A DNA stretch of 64,000 nt from AP-16 sp963755055 (GTDB taxonomy: Bacteria; Pseudomonadota; Alphaproteobacteria; Rhizobiales; Xanthobacteraceae). The stretch is from contig CAVWIS010000012.1 of NCBI GenBank assembly GCA_963755055.1, forward strand, positions 431,130 to 495,129, read 5' to 3'. The position numbers were made by a program, and so were the translations under genes. Positions 1-9,015 of this stretch are shown here, one piece after another. The first letter of the stretch is position 1. Each line of letters begins with the position of its first letter. A model generated the notes under the pieces. The model made no database searches. It was not told the DNA's origin and saw nothing but the letters and a program-made list of their open reading frames with translations.

Positions 1-627
1 GCCGTCGATGACCTGGCCTTCCTCGAGGTTCTGCACCAGCTCCTGGCGCTGCTCGGCCCGGGTCTCCTCGAGCACGGTGCGCCGCGACACCACGATGTTG
101 CCGCGCCGGCGGTCCATCTTGAGGATCTGGAACGGCTGCGGGACGTTCATCAGCGGGGTCACGTCGCGGATCGGCCTGATGTCGACCTGGCTGCGCGGCA
201 GGAACGCCACCGCCCCGTCGAGGTCGACGGTGAAGCCGCCCTTGACCTGGTTGAAGATGACGCCCTGGACCTTCTCGTTGCCCTGGAAAGCCTTCTCCAG
301 GCGTCCCCAGCTCTCCTCGCGCCGCGCCTTGTCGCGGGAGAGGACCGCCTCGCCGAGCGCGTTCTCGACGCGCTCGAGATAGACCTCGACGGTGTCGCCG
401 ATCTTCAGGTCGTTCTGCCGGCCCGGTCCGGAAAACTCCCGGAGCGGCACCCGGCCCTCGGTCTTCAGCCCGACATCGATGACGGCGAGATCCTTCTCGA
501 TCCCGACCACGGTGCCGTGGATGACGGAGCCTTCCTGCAGATTGCCGGTATGGAAGGACTCCTCGAGCAGCTTGGCAAAATCCTCGCGCGACGGCGTAGC
601 GGCGGTGGCAACAGCGGTGGCGGCCAT
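1..627 (-). CDS. rpsA: 30S ribosomal protein S1, N-terminal part, cut by the window edge
   Basis: S1 binds mRNA on the small ribosomal subunit and helps initiation. Reading the minus strand from the ATG at 627 gives about 209 codons that run off the left edge. The start MAATAVATAATPSREDFAKL and the following S1 (OB-fold) repeat, with GTVVGIEKDLAVIDVGLKTE and a VPLREF-type segment, are characteristic of alphaproteobacterial S1. A second S1 repeat with GAVAFLPRSQVD follows, ending at VSRRTVLEETR. The gene lies 273 bases downstream of cmk on the same strand, the usual aroA-cmk-rpsA order. No better upstream start is visible. Only the C-terminal repeats are missing from view. Confidence 0.95.
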   Translation of the reverse strand, partial: MAATAVATAATPSREDFAKLLEESFHTGNLQEGSVIHGTVVGIEKDLAVIDVGLKTEGRVPLREFSGPGRQNDLKIGDTVEVYLERVENALGEAVLSRDKARREESWGRLEKAFQGNEKVQGVIFNQVKGGFTVDLDGAVAFLPRSQVDIRPIRDVTPLMNVPQPFQILKMDRRRGNIVVSRRTVLEETRAEQRQELVQNLEEGQVIDG

Positions 628-900
628 GAATTCTCCTGACGGGGGACCGGCGGCTCGCGTTGCGATCCGCCTCGACCGTTCGGGCCAAGGGCCCCGCAGA
701 CCCTCGGCTGCCGCCGACATTCCGGCGGGCCGGCCCGATCAACCGAACGGTCGGGACGAGTGGTTCATGCCGGGCAGCCGCGGCCTCACGGCAGCGGTGA
801 CGAGCGGGCAGGTGCGCTCCGGAACGTCGAAAGAGCGCCATGCTCCCTCGCCCATGTCCGCCACGCGGACGTCGGCAAGGAAGCACCACGTTTTTTGCTT

Positions 901-1527
901 TCAGCCCGCTCGGGCAGCTTTGACGATGTCGACAGCGGCCCGGACCGCCGCGTCTATATCCAAATGCGTCGTATCGAGCAAGTGCGCGTCGGCCGCCGGG
1001 CGCAGCGGGGCGATGGCGCGGCCGTGGTCGCGCTCGTCGCGCCGCTTGATGTCGGCGAGGACGGCGGCTTCGCTGACATCGATGCCGGCCCGGCGGAGCT
1101 CGGCGGCGCGCCGGCGCGCCCGCTCCTCGGGCGCCGCGACGAGAAAAATCTTCACGTCGGCGTGAGGGGCGATCACCGTCCCGATGTCGCGTCCGTCGAG
1201 AACGGCGCCGGGCGGGGTTTCGGCGAAATCGCGCTGGAGCTGGATCAGGGCGGCGCGCACCTCGGGTATCGCCGAGATGATCGAGGCGGCCTCGCCGATC
1301 GCATGGCCCTTGAGCACCGCCTCGTCGAAGCGGCCGACATCGAGCCGCTCGGCGGCCATGACGGCGCGAGCCCGGTCGTCCAGCGGATGCCCGCCGTCGA
1401 TGAGGGCCTTGGCCACCGCCCGATAGATCAGGCCGGTGTCGAGGTGGCGCAGCCCGAAATGCGCGGCGAGACGCTTTCCCAGCGTGCCCTTGCCGGATGC
1501 CGCCGGCCCATCGATGGCGATGATCAT
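901..1527 (-). CDS. cmk: Cytidylate kinase
   Basis: Phosphorylates CMP and dCMP to the diphosphates in cytosolic pyrimidine salvage. The 208-residue protein opens with MIIAIDGPAASGKGTLGKRL; the nucleotide-binding P-loop is at residues 7-15. The family motif DGRDIGTVI is present in the middle. Length is slightly short of the usual 210-230. The ATG overlaps the aroA stop in a 4-base ATGA (1524-1527), which implies translational coupling. The 273-base gap to rpsA downstream holds no gene I can support. Confidence 0.96.
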   Translation of the reverse strand: MIIAIDGPAASGKGTLGKRLAAHFGLRHLDTGLIYRAVAKALIDGGHPLDDRARAVMAAERLDVGRFDEAVLKGHAIGEAASIISAIPEVRAALIQLQRDFAETPPGAVLDGRDIGTVIAPHADVKIFLVAAPEERARRRAAELRRAGIDVSEAAVLADIKRRDERDHGRAIAPLRPAADAHLLDTTHLDIDAAVRAAVDIVKAARAG

Positions 1528-2858
1528 GCGAGATCGGCGCCGAGACGCCGCATCATCGGCACGAAATCCGGAAAGCTGGTGGCAATGAAGGTGGTGTCAT
1601 CGACGGTGACCGGCTGGTCGGCGGACAATCCCATGACCAGGAACGCCATCGCCATGCGGTGGTCCATATGGGTCGCGACCGTGCCGCCGCCGGGGACCCG
1701 GCCGCGGCCGCCAACGATCAGGTCATCGCCCTCGATCTCGACCGCGACCCCGCAGGCGACGAGCCCGGCCGCGGTGGCGGCGAGCCGGTCGGACTCCTTG
1801 ACCCGCAGCTCCTTCAGGCCGCGCATGCGCGTCTCGCCCTCGGCGAACGAGGCGGCGACCGCGAGGATCGGATATTCGTCGATCATCGCCGGCGCGCGCT
1901 CGGGCGGCACGTCGACCCCGCGCAATCCCGCCGCCCGCACCCTCAGGTCGGCCACCTCCTCGCCGCCCTGGCTGCGCGGATTGAGACGCTCGATCGTCGC
2001 GCCCATCTCGGCCAGCGTCGTCATCAGGCCGGTGCGCAGCGGATTGGTCATCACGCCTTCGATCACGACATCCGAGCCCGGCACGATCAGCGCCGCGACC
2101 AGCGGAAACGCCGCCGAGGACGGGTCGGCCGGGACGGTGACCGGCGCCGGCATCAGCTCGGGCTGGCCCACCAGGGTGACCCGCCGCCCATGGAGCCCCA
2201 ACGGCTCCACCCGCACCACGGCACCGAAATGCCGCAGCATCCGTTCGGTGTGGTCGCGCGTCGCCTCGGGCTCGATGACCGAGGTCTCTCCGGGCGCCGC
2301 AAGGCCGGCGAGAAGCACCGCCGATTTGAGCTGGGCGGAGGCGGCCGGCGGCTCGTACACGATCGGAATCGGCGCGTCCGCACCCTGCAGCGTCAACGGC
2401 AGCCGGCCGCCGGCGCTTTCGGCGAGCGCGCGGGCGCCCATGCGCTCGAGCGGGTCGAGCACGCGCCGCATCGGGCGTTTGCGCAGAGAAGCGTCGCCGT
2501 CGAAGGTCGCGGTGATCGGGCACCCGCCGACCGCGCCCATGACCAAACGGCATCCGGTGCCGGAATTGCCGAAATCGAGCGGGGCGACCGGCCCCCTGAA
2601 GCCGCCGACGCCGACGCCGTGGACGCGCCAAGTGCCCTCTCCGGTGCGCTCCACGGAAGCGCCGAGCGCGCGCATGACCCTTGCGGTATTGACCACGTCC
2701 TCGCCTTCGAGAAGCCCGGAGATCCGCGTCTCGCCCACCGTGAGCGCGCCGAGGATCAGGGCGCGATGGGAGATCGACTTGTCTCCGGGCACGCGGACGT
2801 GGCCGGCGAGAGGAGCACCGCGGCGTGCGGTCAGCGGCACGGGTTCGGCATGAGTCAC
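1524..2858 (-). CDS. aroA: 3-phosphoshikimate 1-carboxyvinyltransferase (EPSP synthase), class II type
   Basis: Sixth step of the shikimate pathway: transfers enolpyruvyl from PEP to shikimate 3-phosphate. The chosen GTG at 2858 gives 444 residues beginning VTHAEPVPLTARRG, in register with the start of Agrobacterium CP4 EPSPS. A GTG at 2897 would add 13 residues. Substrate motifs PGDKSISHR and RDHTERML and the C-terminal DHRMAM are present. The class II pattern is clear (LLEGEDV, LKSAVLLAGL). At the position where CP4 has the tolerance-linked alanine (GNAATG), this protein has glycine (GNSGTG). First gene of an aroA-cmk-rpsA operon, diverging from the FYDLN gene. Confidence 0.95.
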   Translation of the reverse strand: MTHAEPVPLTARRGAPLAGHVRVPGDKSISHRALILGALTVGETRISGLLEGEDVVNTARVMRALGASVERTGEGTWRVHGVGVGGFRGPVAPLDFGNSGTGCRLVMGAVGGCPITATFDGDASLRKRPMRRVLDPLERMGARALAESAGGRLPLTLQGADAPIPIVYEPPAASAQLKSAVLLAGLAAPGETSVIEPEATRDHTERMLRHFGAVVRVEPLGLHGRRVTLVGQPELMPAPVTVPADPSSAAFPLVAALIVPGSDVVIEGVMTNPLRTGLMTTLAEMGATIERLNPRSQGGEEVADLRVRAAGLRGVDVPPERAPAMIDEYPILAVAASFAEGETRMRGLKELRVKESDRLAATAAGLVACGVAVEIEGDDLIVGGRGRVPGGGTVATHMDHRMAMAFLVMGLSADQPVTVDDTTFIATSFPDFVPMMRRLGADLA

Positions 2859-3008
2859 GGCGGGCGCATCCGGTTGAAAGCGGCGTGGTCCTACCACGTG
2901 CGCTGCCGCCGCGTCATCCGGTCGCGAGGGCCCCGCAAGCGCTATTGACAGCAGCGTTGCGAGCGGCCAAGGGAAGCACCGCTTTTGGACGGCGAAGGAT
3001 TCCCGACG

Positions 3009-3401
3009 GTGGCCAAACCCGAGCTCGGCACCAAGCGCCTGTGCGGCAATTGCGGCGCAAAGTTCTACGATCTCATCAAGAGCCCCATCGTGTGCCCGAA
3101 GTGCAGCACGGTGTTCGTACCGCCGACCACCGCGCGCGCCAGGACCGAGGCGGCCGCGGCGCGCGCCCCCGAGCCGGTCGAGGAGATCGCCGCGGCAGAA
3201 ACCCCGGAGGCCGAGTTCGTTCCGCTCGAGGAGGTCGACAAGGAGGCCGAGGGCACCAAGGCGGTCGCCGAGGAAGGCGTCGACGACGTCGAGGTCGACG
3301 AGAGCATCGATGACGCCGCCTTCATCGTGCCCGAGGAGGAAGAGGACGAGGACGTCACCGACATCATCGGCGACGGCATCGAAGACGACGAGGAGACCTG
3401 A
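3009..3401 (+). CDS. TIGR02300/FYDLN acid-domain family protein
   Basis: Small zinc-ribbon-like protein of unknown function, typical of Alphaproteobacteria. The N-terminus reads VAKPELGTKRLCGNCGAKFY, and two CxxC pairs (CGNC and CPKC) suggest a metal-binding knuckle. The rest is very acidic, with long Glu/Asp runs to the C-terminus. I chose GTG at 3009 because family members begin MAKPELGTKR and AAGGA lies 9 bases upstream. An in-frame TTG at 2985 would add eight atypical residues. About 130 residues. Divergent from aroA. Confidence 0.88.
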   Translation: MAKPELGTKRLCGNCGAKFYDLIKSPIVCPKCSTVFVPPTTARARTEAAAARAPEPVEEIAAAETPEAEFVPLEEVDKEAEGTKAVAEEGVDDVEVDESIDDAAFIVPEEEEDEDVTDIIGDGIEDDEET

Positions 3402-3403
3402 CG

Positions 3404-3422
3404 ACCGGATGTTGCGTCCGGT
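3404..3422 (+). terminator. Short hairpin after the FYDLN gene
   Basis: ACCGGA at 3404-3409 pairs with TCCGGT at 3417-3422 across a 7-base loop, a few bases after the TGA, and is followed by AATTAAG rather than a T run. A weak intrinsic terminator is possible. The short stem keeps this tentative. Confidence 0.35.
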
Positions 3423-3489
3423 AATTAAGTGGCCAGGAGACGGGAGATTCTGCTATCCTGATTTCTGATCACCTACTTTGATCCCCGGA

Positions 3490-3566
<77 letters not shown>

Positions 3567-3847
3567 ATTCCTCCCTCCTCCGATCACTGCCGCGGAATGT
3601 AGTGAGGCGCCAGGCTACAAGCGCCTCGAGCAATGTTGCGGGTGCATGCAAAGCCCTCCTTGGCCTCGAGTCACCCCCGGGCGGGCAGCAATTCCATAGA
3701 TTCCGACACCAATTTTCCCTGTTCCGGTGACCCTCGTCGGACACGCGCGCAGGTGCTCGAGGGCGCCGCTGTGTGAAGCCGCTCACGCCGCGGTGCGGCA
3801 GCCCCATCGATACTGCGGGTCGATCCGCAGGCGAGGGAGGGGCGAGC

Positions 3848-6685
3848 ATGAATGCCATCGAGACACTTGAGAGCAAGCTGCCGAGCCTTGGCGCGGCGGT
3901 TCGCGGCAAACCCAACGTGGTGGGCTACGGGATCGGCTACAAGCGCAAGGACGGCAAACGCACGGACCAGCTTGTCTTCGTGGTTTTCGTCGCGAAGAAA
4001 CTGAACGTCGCGGCAGAAAATCGCATTCCGGCGACCGTCGACGGCGTTCCGACCGATGTCATCGAAAGCGGCGAGTTCCGCCCCCACGACAATAAGGCCG
4101 CATTCCGGCCGATGCCGGCCGGCGTAAGCGTCCAGACCATGAGCTCGGGCCTTTCCACCGGAAGCGGAACGCTCGGCTGCTACCTCGTCAATGAGGCCTA
4201 TCCTGACCTGTTCATGCTGTCCAACAATCATGTGCTTGCGGCGGAAAATCGGGCGCGGGCCGGCGACCCGGTCATCCAAGGCAAGGCGCCCGCTTTGGCA
4301 CAGCTTTTCCGGTTTCCCCTGCTGGCCAACTATGAACGGAGCGACTGCGCGGTGGCCCGCCTGCTCAATCGCGGCCACGAGGGCGGCACCTCGCCGAATG
4401 CCGTGAAGGCGATCATCGACGTGTTCGCGCCGCCCCAGGACCTCGGTCAATGGATTGGGACGGAGACCGCCGACTGCGCGATTGCGATCGCCCCGCTCCC
4501 GGGCAGCAGTCTGCCGGCGCTCGTCGCCCTGCACATCGACGCGCCGGCCGGAGAGAACCGCGGTTATCTGCGCGTTGGCCGCGGTCTCCAGAACAGTGGC
4601 ATTGTCAGCCAGTGGAGCAACGCCGAACCGATCGGAGGCTGGTTCGGGAAGGAGACGCAAGCGGCCGGTCTGGCGATTGCCGATCTCGATGGGAACGGCA
4701 CGCCTGACGCCGTGGTGTTTCACATCGACAATCCGCCGGGAGCAAACAACGCCTTCTATCGCATTGGCCGAGATCTCCAAGCCAACGGCAGAGCGACCTG
4801 GGGCAATCCGATTCAAATTCCCGGCTGGTGGGCCACGGAATGCGCCGGTGGCGGCATCGCGCTAGCCGACGTGACCGGAAGCGGTCGACTGGACCTCGTC
4901 GTCCTCTTCGTCGACGCACCGGCTGGGGAGAACCAAGCCTACATCCGAATCGGCGAGGATCTCGATCCGGTCACCGGGCAGGCGTCATGGACGCGACCGC
5001 CGCAGCCGATCAGCGCCTGGTGGGGTGCCGACACCCAGGGTGCGGATATTGCGCATGTCGGGCTGGACGCGGACGGCAATCAGCAATTCGTGGTCGCGCA
5101 CGTCGACGCCCCGCAGGGGGAGAACCGGCTCTACTATCGAACGATCGCCATCGACCGTTCGGGAGCCCTGGTCCAGGCGCGGGACGCGTTCGGCGTGCCG
5201 GTTCCGTTCACCGGCCATTCCGCCGGCGCCTGGATCGGAGGCGAGAACCAAGGCCTCGGGGTGGCGGTGACCAATTTCGGCGGCCGCGACAGCTACCTGT
5301 TCGCTCTCACCATCGACAATCCCCCGGGCGAGAACCACGCCCATCTGCATGTCGCCAGGGCACTGCTCGGTACGAGCCGCATGCGGTGGGGCGCGCCGGT
5401 CAGCGCGACCACCCGTGTCGCCTTGCCGGGGATCCACGTCTGGAAATCCGGAGCGACAACCGAGGTTCTTCATGGCGAGATCACGGCGGTCTCGGCCAAC
5501 TTGCACATCGCCTACCCGGCCGCCGGGACCACATGGTTGGCGCAAACGGTCGTCATCGAACCTGCGATTTCCGACGCCGGCGACTCCGGGTCGCTCGTTT
5601 TCGACGGCAACGGCACACCGGTGGCATTGATTCATTCGGGCAGCGTCAAGGTGGGCCTTTCGGGGGCCAGCCACATCGACGCCGTGCTCGAGGATCTCCG
5701 AATTTCCTCCCCCTACGCGGTGCCGCGATGGACCGGCGCCGAGACACAAGGGGCAGGCATCGCGAGCGTCACCTGGTCGGGGTCCTCCGGCAAGACCACC
5801 GACCTGGTCATCGTGCACGTCGACAATCCGCCTGGGGAAAACCAGGCCTTCTTCCGGGTCGGCAAGAATGTCGACATCAACGGGCAGGTGCGCGGCGGAT
5901 GGCTGGCCCCGCAACGGATCGGGGGCTGGATCGGCACCGAAACGCAGGCGGCCGGCGCGACGATCGCGCGGTTTCGGGGAGAGGCGCTGCCTTCCCTCGT
6001 CATGCTGCACGTCGATCATGCGGCAGGAGGAAATCGGGCCTATCTCTATCTCGGCAGGGGCTTCGACCAGAACGGCAACGTCTCTCAGCAATTCAAGGGA
6101 CCAATCCCGCTCGAGTGGAATGGCGGAAATATTTGGTTCGGCACCAACTGCCAGGGCGCCGACGTGGCAGTGGCCGATCTCGGGTCCGGACAGCTCAGCA
6201 TCATCCTTCTGAACATCGACAGTCCCGGCGGGGGCAACCGCGGCTACTACCGCGTCGGGCACGACTTTCGCGCGGACGGCTCGGTGGGCTCGTGGGAGGA
6301 CTGGCGGGAAATTCCCGGCGGGTTCGGCCTGGAGACGGGCGACGCCGGCATCGCGGTGACCAATCTTGATTCAGACAAGCGGCCCGAGCTCATCGTGTTT
6401 CACGTCGATCAGGCGGGGTCGAGCAATCTTGCCTACTACCGTGTCGGGTGGAACCTGGACAAGAAGGGCATGGCCGCGCGCTGGTCCGCGCCGGTCTCCA
6501 TCGGCAAGTGGTGGGGAGATCAGACGCAAGGCGCAGGTGTGACGATCGCAGATCTCACCGGGAGCGGCTATGCCGACATGATCCTGTTGAATGTCGACAA
6601 CCCGGCGGGCGAGAACACCGCCTACTATCGGGTCGTATACGACGTGATGCCGAGCGGAGAGCCGGCGCGCTGGAGGATCGCATAG
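3848..6685 (+). CDS. Trypsin-like (Nal1-type) serine protease domain split by propeller-like repeats
   Basis: A 945-residue protein from the ATG at 3848, preceded by GGGAGGGGCGAGC. Residues 1-80 resemble the N-terminal module of Nal1-type bacterial peptidases (NVVGYGIGYK, VDGVPTDVIESG). The trypsin-like parts follow: His128 in LSNNHVLA, Asp166 in ERSDCAVARL, and Ser580 in DAGDSGSLVFDG, next to VWKSGATTEV. Between Asp and Ser lie five repeats starting near residues 202, 265, 327, 391 and 462. Five more start near 628, 694, 763, 825 and 888. Each runs about 62-70 residues with a W-x-G-x-(E/D)-(T/N)-Q start, a D-x-x-G-x-G-type turn and a V-D-N-P-P-G-E-N core, like FG-GAP/VCBS blades. There is no signal peptide. 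Proteolytic function and substrate are inferred; location is unknown. Confidence 0.8.
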   Translation: MNAIETLESKLPSLGAAVRGKPNVVGYGIGYKRKDGKRTDQLVFVVFVAKKLNVAAENRIPATVDGVPTDVIESGEFRPHDNKAAFRPMPAGVSVQTMSSGLSTGSGTLGCYLVNEAYPDLFMLSNNHVLAAENRARAGDPVIQGKAPALAQLFRFPLLANYERSDCAVARLLNRGHEGGTSPNAVKAIIDVFAPPQDLGQWIGTETADCAIAIAPLPGSSLPALVALHIDAPAGENRGYLRVGRGLQNSGIVSQWSNAEPIGGWFGKETQAAGLAIADLDGNGTPDAVVFHIDNPPGANNAFYRIGRDLQANGRATWGNPIQIPGWWATECAGGGIALADVTGSGRLDLVVLFVDAPAGENQAYIRIGEDLDPVTGQASWTRPPQPISAWWGADTQGADIAHVGLDADGNQQFVVAHVDAPQGENRLYYRTIAIDRSGALVQARDAFGVPVPFTGHSAGAWIGGENQGLGVAVTNFGGRDSYLFALTIDNPPGENHAHLHVARALLGTSRMRWGAPVSATTRVALPGIHVWKSGATTEVLHGEITAVSANLHIAYPAAGTTWLAQTVVIEPAISDAGDSGSLVFDGNGTPVALIHSGSVKVGLSGASHIDAVLEDLRISSPYAVPRWTGAETQGAGIASVTWSGSSGKTTDLVIVHVDNPPGENQAFFRVGKNVDINGQVRGGWLAPQRIGGWIGTETQAAGATIARFRGEALPSLVMLHVDHAAGGNRAYLYLGRGFDQNGNVSQQFKGPIPLEWNGGNIWFGTNCQGADVAVADLGSGQLSIILLNIDSPGGGNRGYYRVGHDFRADGSVGSWEDWREIPGGFGLETGDAGIAVTNLDSDKRPELIVFHVDQAGSSNLAYYRVGWNLDKKGMAARWSAPVSIGKWWGDQTQGAGVTIADLTGSGYADMILLNVDNPAGENTAYYRVVYDVMPSGEPARWRIA

Positions 6686-6703
6686 GCCGAAGGGTTTGCC
6701 GCC

Positions 6704-7891
6704 TCACTGCCCGCCGGCGAACACGATGGTGGTCGGGCTGGCGTTCCGGATCACCTGGCCGGTCGCCGCGAGCTTGCCGGATGCCGGATCGATCCGAAAT
6801 GTGACGACCGTGTCGCCCTGTTCGTTGGCGGCGTGGAGGAAGCGTCCCGCCGGATCGAGGCCGATGAAGCGCGGGCCGCGGCCCTGGGTCGGCTCCCAGC
6901 CGACGGCGGTCAGCGTTCCGTCGGTCGCGTCGGCCGCGTAGATGGCCACGCTGTCGTGGCCGCGATTGGAGCAGTAGACGAAGCGGCCGTCGGGCGAGAC
7001 CGCGATCTCGGCGGTCGTGCTGGTGCCGACAAAATCCGTCGGCAGCGTGGTGATGACCTGGATGGGCGCCAGCGTGCCGTGCTCGGCATCCCAGCGGTAG
7101 GTGGTGGTCGTGCTGTCGAGCTCGTTGAGCACCCACACGATCGGCAGCTTCGGGTGGAAGGCGAGATGTCGCGGACCGGCGCCGGGGCGCGAAGCGACGG
7201 AGCCGGGCTCGGCCGGCGACAGCCGGCCGGTCGCGCCGTCGAACCTGAAGACGAAGACCCGGTCGAGGCCCTTGTCCGGTATCAGCACGAAGCGGCCGGT
7301 GGGATCGAACACGACGTCGTGCGGATGCGAGCTCTTCTGCTCGGTCTTGTGCGGCCCGGGCTCGCCCGGCAGCGCCACCAGCTGGTGCTGATCCTTGAGC
7401 GATCCGTCGGGCGCGATGGCGAGCACCGCGACGCTGCCGCTGCCGTAGTTGGCGACCACCAGGAACTTGCCGCCCGGGTCGACGGCCTGGCGCACGCCGT
7501 TCACGCCTCCGGTCGGGGCGCGATTGATCACCTTGGACTCGCCGGTCTCTCGGTCGCGCTCGAAGGCCGTCGCGTAGTCGCCGTCGCCGTGAACCGCATA
7601 CAGAAAGCGCTGGTCGGGGCTGAGCACCAGAAACGACGGGTTGGTCAGGTGTCCGATGTGCTGGACGTGGGTCCACGCGCCGGTCGCGGCGTCGGCACGA
7701 TAGACATGAATGCCGTCGCCCCGCGCCTTGCGCTGCGCGGTCGTGAACGATCCCACATAGGCAAACATCGCGCCGGTCTCCGGTATGGTTTGTGCTGCGG
7801 CAGGATGGGACGCCGCGCCGGCAAGACAGGTGGCCAGCATGACGGCGGCGAGGGACGCCGGCCATCCCGCGGACATCATCCGCTTTTCCAT
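6704..7891 (-). CDS. Lactonase family seven-bladed beta-propeller protein, exported
   Basis: A 395-residue protein of the 6-phosphogluconolactonase-like (YbhE/Pgl) propeller family. It begins with a signal peptide, residues 1 to about 34, ending AAAQ. The first blade follows with FAYVGSFTTAQRKARGDGIH. Repeated blade motifs include NPSFLVLSPDQRFLYAVH, HPHDVVFDPTGRFVLIPDKG, GPRHLAFHP and AVSPDGRFVYCSNRG. A GGGGAGGA ribosome-binding site precedes the ATG. Because it is exported, a role in cytosolic 6-phosphogluconolactone hydrolysis is doubtful; a periplasmic sugar-lactone hydrolase is more likely. It faces the protease gene convergently, 18 bases apart. Confidence 0.85.
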   Translation of the reverse strand: MEKRMMSAGWPASLAAVMLATCLAGAASHPAAAQTIPETGAMFAYVGSFTTAQRKARGDGIHVYRADAATGAWTHVQHIGHLTNPSFLVLSPDQRFLYAVHGDGDYATAFERDRETGESKVINRAPTGGVNGVRQAVDPGGKFLVVANYGSGSVAVLAIAPDGSLKDQHQLVALPGEPGPHKTEQKSSHPHDVVFDPTGRFVLIPDKGLDRVFVFRFDGATGRLSPAEPGSVASRPGAGPRHLAFHPKLPIVWVLNELDSTTTTYRWDAEHGTLAPIQVITTLPTDFVGTSTTAEIAVSPDGRFVYCSNRGHDSVAIYAADATDGTLTAVGWEPTQGRGPRFIGLDPAGRFLHAANEQGDTVVTFRIDPASGKLAATGQVIRNASPTTIVFAGGQ

Positions 7892-8039
7892 TGATGTCCT
7901 CCCCGGTTCTGCCCCGGGTATTGCGTTCCCGAGGCGATATGGCTGGCAGGAATGACGAGCCTAGAGCCAAATCATACCGATCCGCCGGGGTTCGAGCGAG
8001 CCGCGGATCAGGCCGACTCCCGGACGTCGATGATCGGGC

Positions 8040-8891
8040 TTACCCCCCTTCCATGTCGCGGGGCGTGAAGCTCAGGTCGAGGATCTTCCACTCGGCATAC
8101 TTGTCGGGGGGGAGGAAGCTGTAGGGCTGGCACTGGCGCAAAGCCTTCACCACGCCGGCGACCAGCGCCGGCCCGTTCGGCGATGCGGTCCCCTCGATCA
8201 GGGTGGGCTGGCCTCGCAGGCCACCATCCGGCGTCAGGGCAATGCGCAGCACGACGCGCAACTTTTCCGCGGCGGCGACGCCGGCGGGCAAGGCCAGACA
8301 TTTTTTCAGATGCGCCCTGAATGCCGCCACGTCGGCCGGTGCCAGATCCGCCATCTTGTCGGCCGGAGCATCGAATCCCGGCAGCGCGCCCTCGGGTCGG
8401 GCGCTCTCGGTGGTCGGAGCGACCGGCGATACCGGAAACATGCTGGCGAGCACGGCAGGATCGAACGGGGAGCGGTTTTGCGGCGGCGCGGTCTGCGGTG
8501 CGGCCTGAGGCGGTACGGGCTGAGGCGGTACGGGCTGAGGCGGTGCGGCCTGAGGCGGTGCGGCCCGAGGCGGTGCAGCTTGGGGCGCCGCGGCCTGGGG
8601 CGCTGCGGCCTGGGGCGGCGGTGACGGGGCCTGCCCGGTGCTTCTCTGTTGCGGCCGGACCGGCTCGGCCGGGGCTTGCGCGGCGGCGGTTTTCGCTCCG
8701 GGCTCGAGGCGCTCGGGCAATACCGGCTGGGGCACCTCGTCGGGCGAAACGATGTCCACGGTCACGGACTCGACCGGGACGACCTCGAACGGCTTGGGCC
8801 GGGCGGACAACGCTACGCCGAGCAGCGCCACCATATGAATGATGACGGAAAGCGCGATCGCCGCGACGAAAAACGTGAGGCCGGTTCGCAT
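8040..8891 (-). CDS. TonB/TolA-like envelope protein with proline-rich pentapeptide repeats
   Basis: 283 residues. An N-terminal membrane anchor (residues about 5-28) is followed by a PVESVTVDIVSPDEVPQP segment resembling the TolA/TonB region after the anchor. Next is a Pro/Ala/Gln-rich stretch with about eight five-residue units (PPQAA, APQAA, PPQPV). A C-terminal domain follows with FRAHLKKCLALPAGV, LRVVLRIALTPDGGL and RQCQPYSFLPPDKY, as in TolA-type C-terminal domains. It is probably an inner-membrane protein spanning the periplasm. No exbB/exbD, tolQ/tolR or receptor gene lies nearby, so the energising partner is unknown. Confidence 0.75.
   Translation of the reverse strand: MRTGLTFFVAAIALSVIIHMVALLGVALSARPKPFEVVPVESVTVDIVSPDEVPQPVLPERLEPGAKTAAAQAPAEPVRPQQRSTGQAPSPPPQAAAPQAAAPQAAPPRAAPPQAAPPQPVPPQPVPPQAAPQTAPPQNRSPFDPAVLASMFPVSPVAPTTESARPEGALPGFDAPADKMADLAPADVAAFRAHLKKCLALPAGVAAAEKLRVVLRIALTPDGGLRGQPTLIEGTASPNGPALVAGVVKALRQCQPYSFLPPDKYAEWKILDLSFTPRDMEGG
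8494..8617 (-). repeat. 15-bp tandem repeat inside the TonB-like gene
   Basis: About eight imperfect 15-base units on the plus strand (GGCGGTACGGGCTGA, GGCGGTGCGGCCTGA and variants) encode the Ala/Pro/Gln pentapeptides of the linker. Two units are identical. The 15-base period keeps the frame, so changes in copy number would only alter linker length. Confidence 0.85.
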
Positions 8892-9015
8892 GAGCCGCCC
8901 TGCTCAAGCCCGAAATTCCCCTCTGGGCTTTTAGCCCGGCTGTCCGGCGGTGCCAAGCAAGCGGCCTACCAGGATCGCACGCCGCGCATCCCGAGTGCCG
9001 ACTTCCGGTGCATTC

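Noticed and set aside
760..2853. Long plus-strand reading frame opposite cmk/aroA
   Set aside because: Arg/Pro/Ala-rich translation typical of antisense shadows in GC-rich DNA; aroA and cmk on the other strand are full, conserved genes.
4985..6262. Antisense frame inside the protease-propeller gene
   Set aside because: No conserved motif; the plus-strand protein has a clear repeat structure and catalytic residues.
8494..8617. Possible CRISPR-like short repeats
   Set aside because: Repeats are contiguous without spacers, and encode a proline-rich linker in frame.
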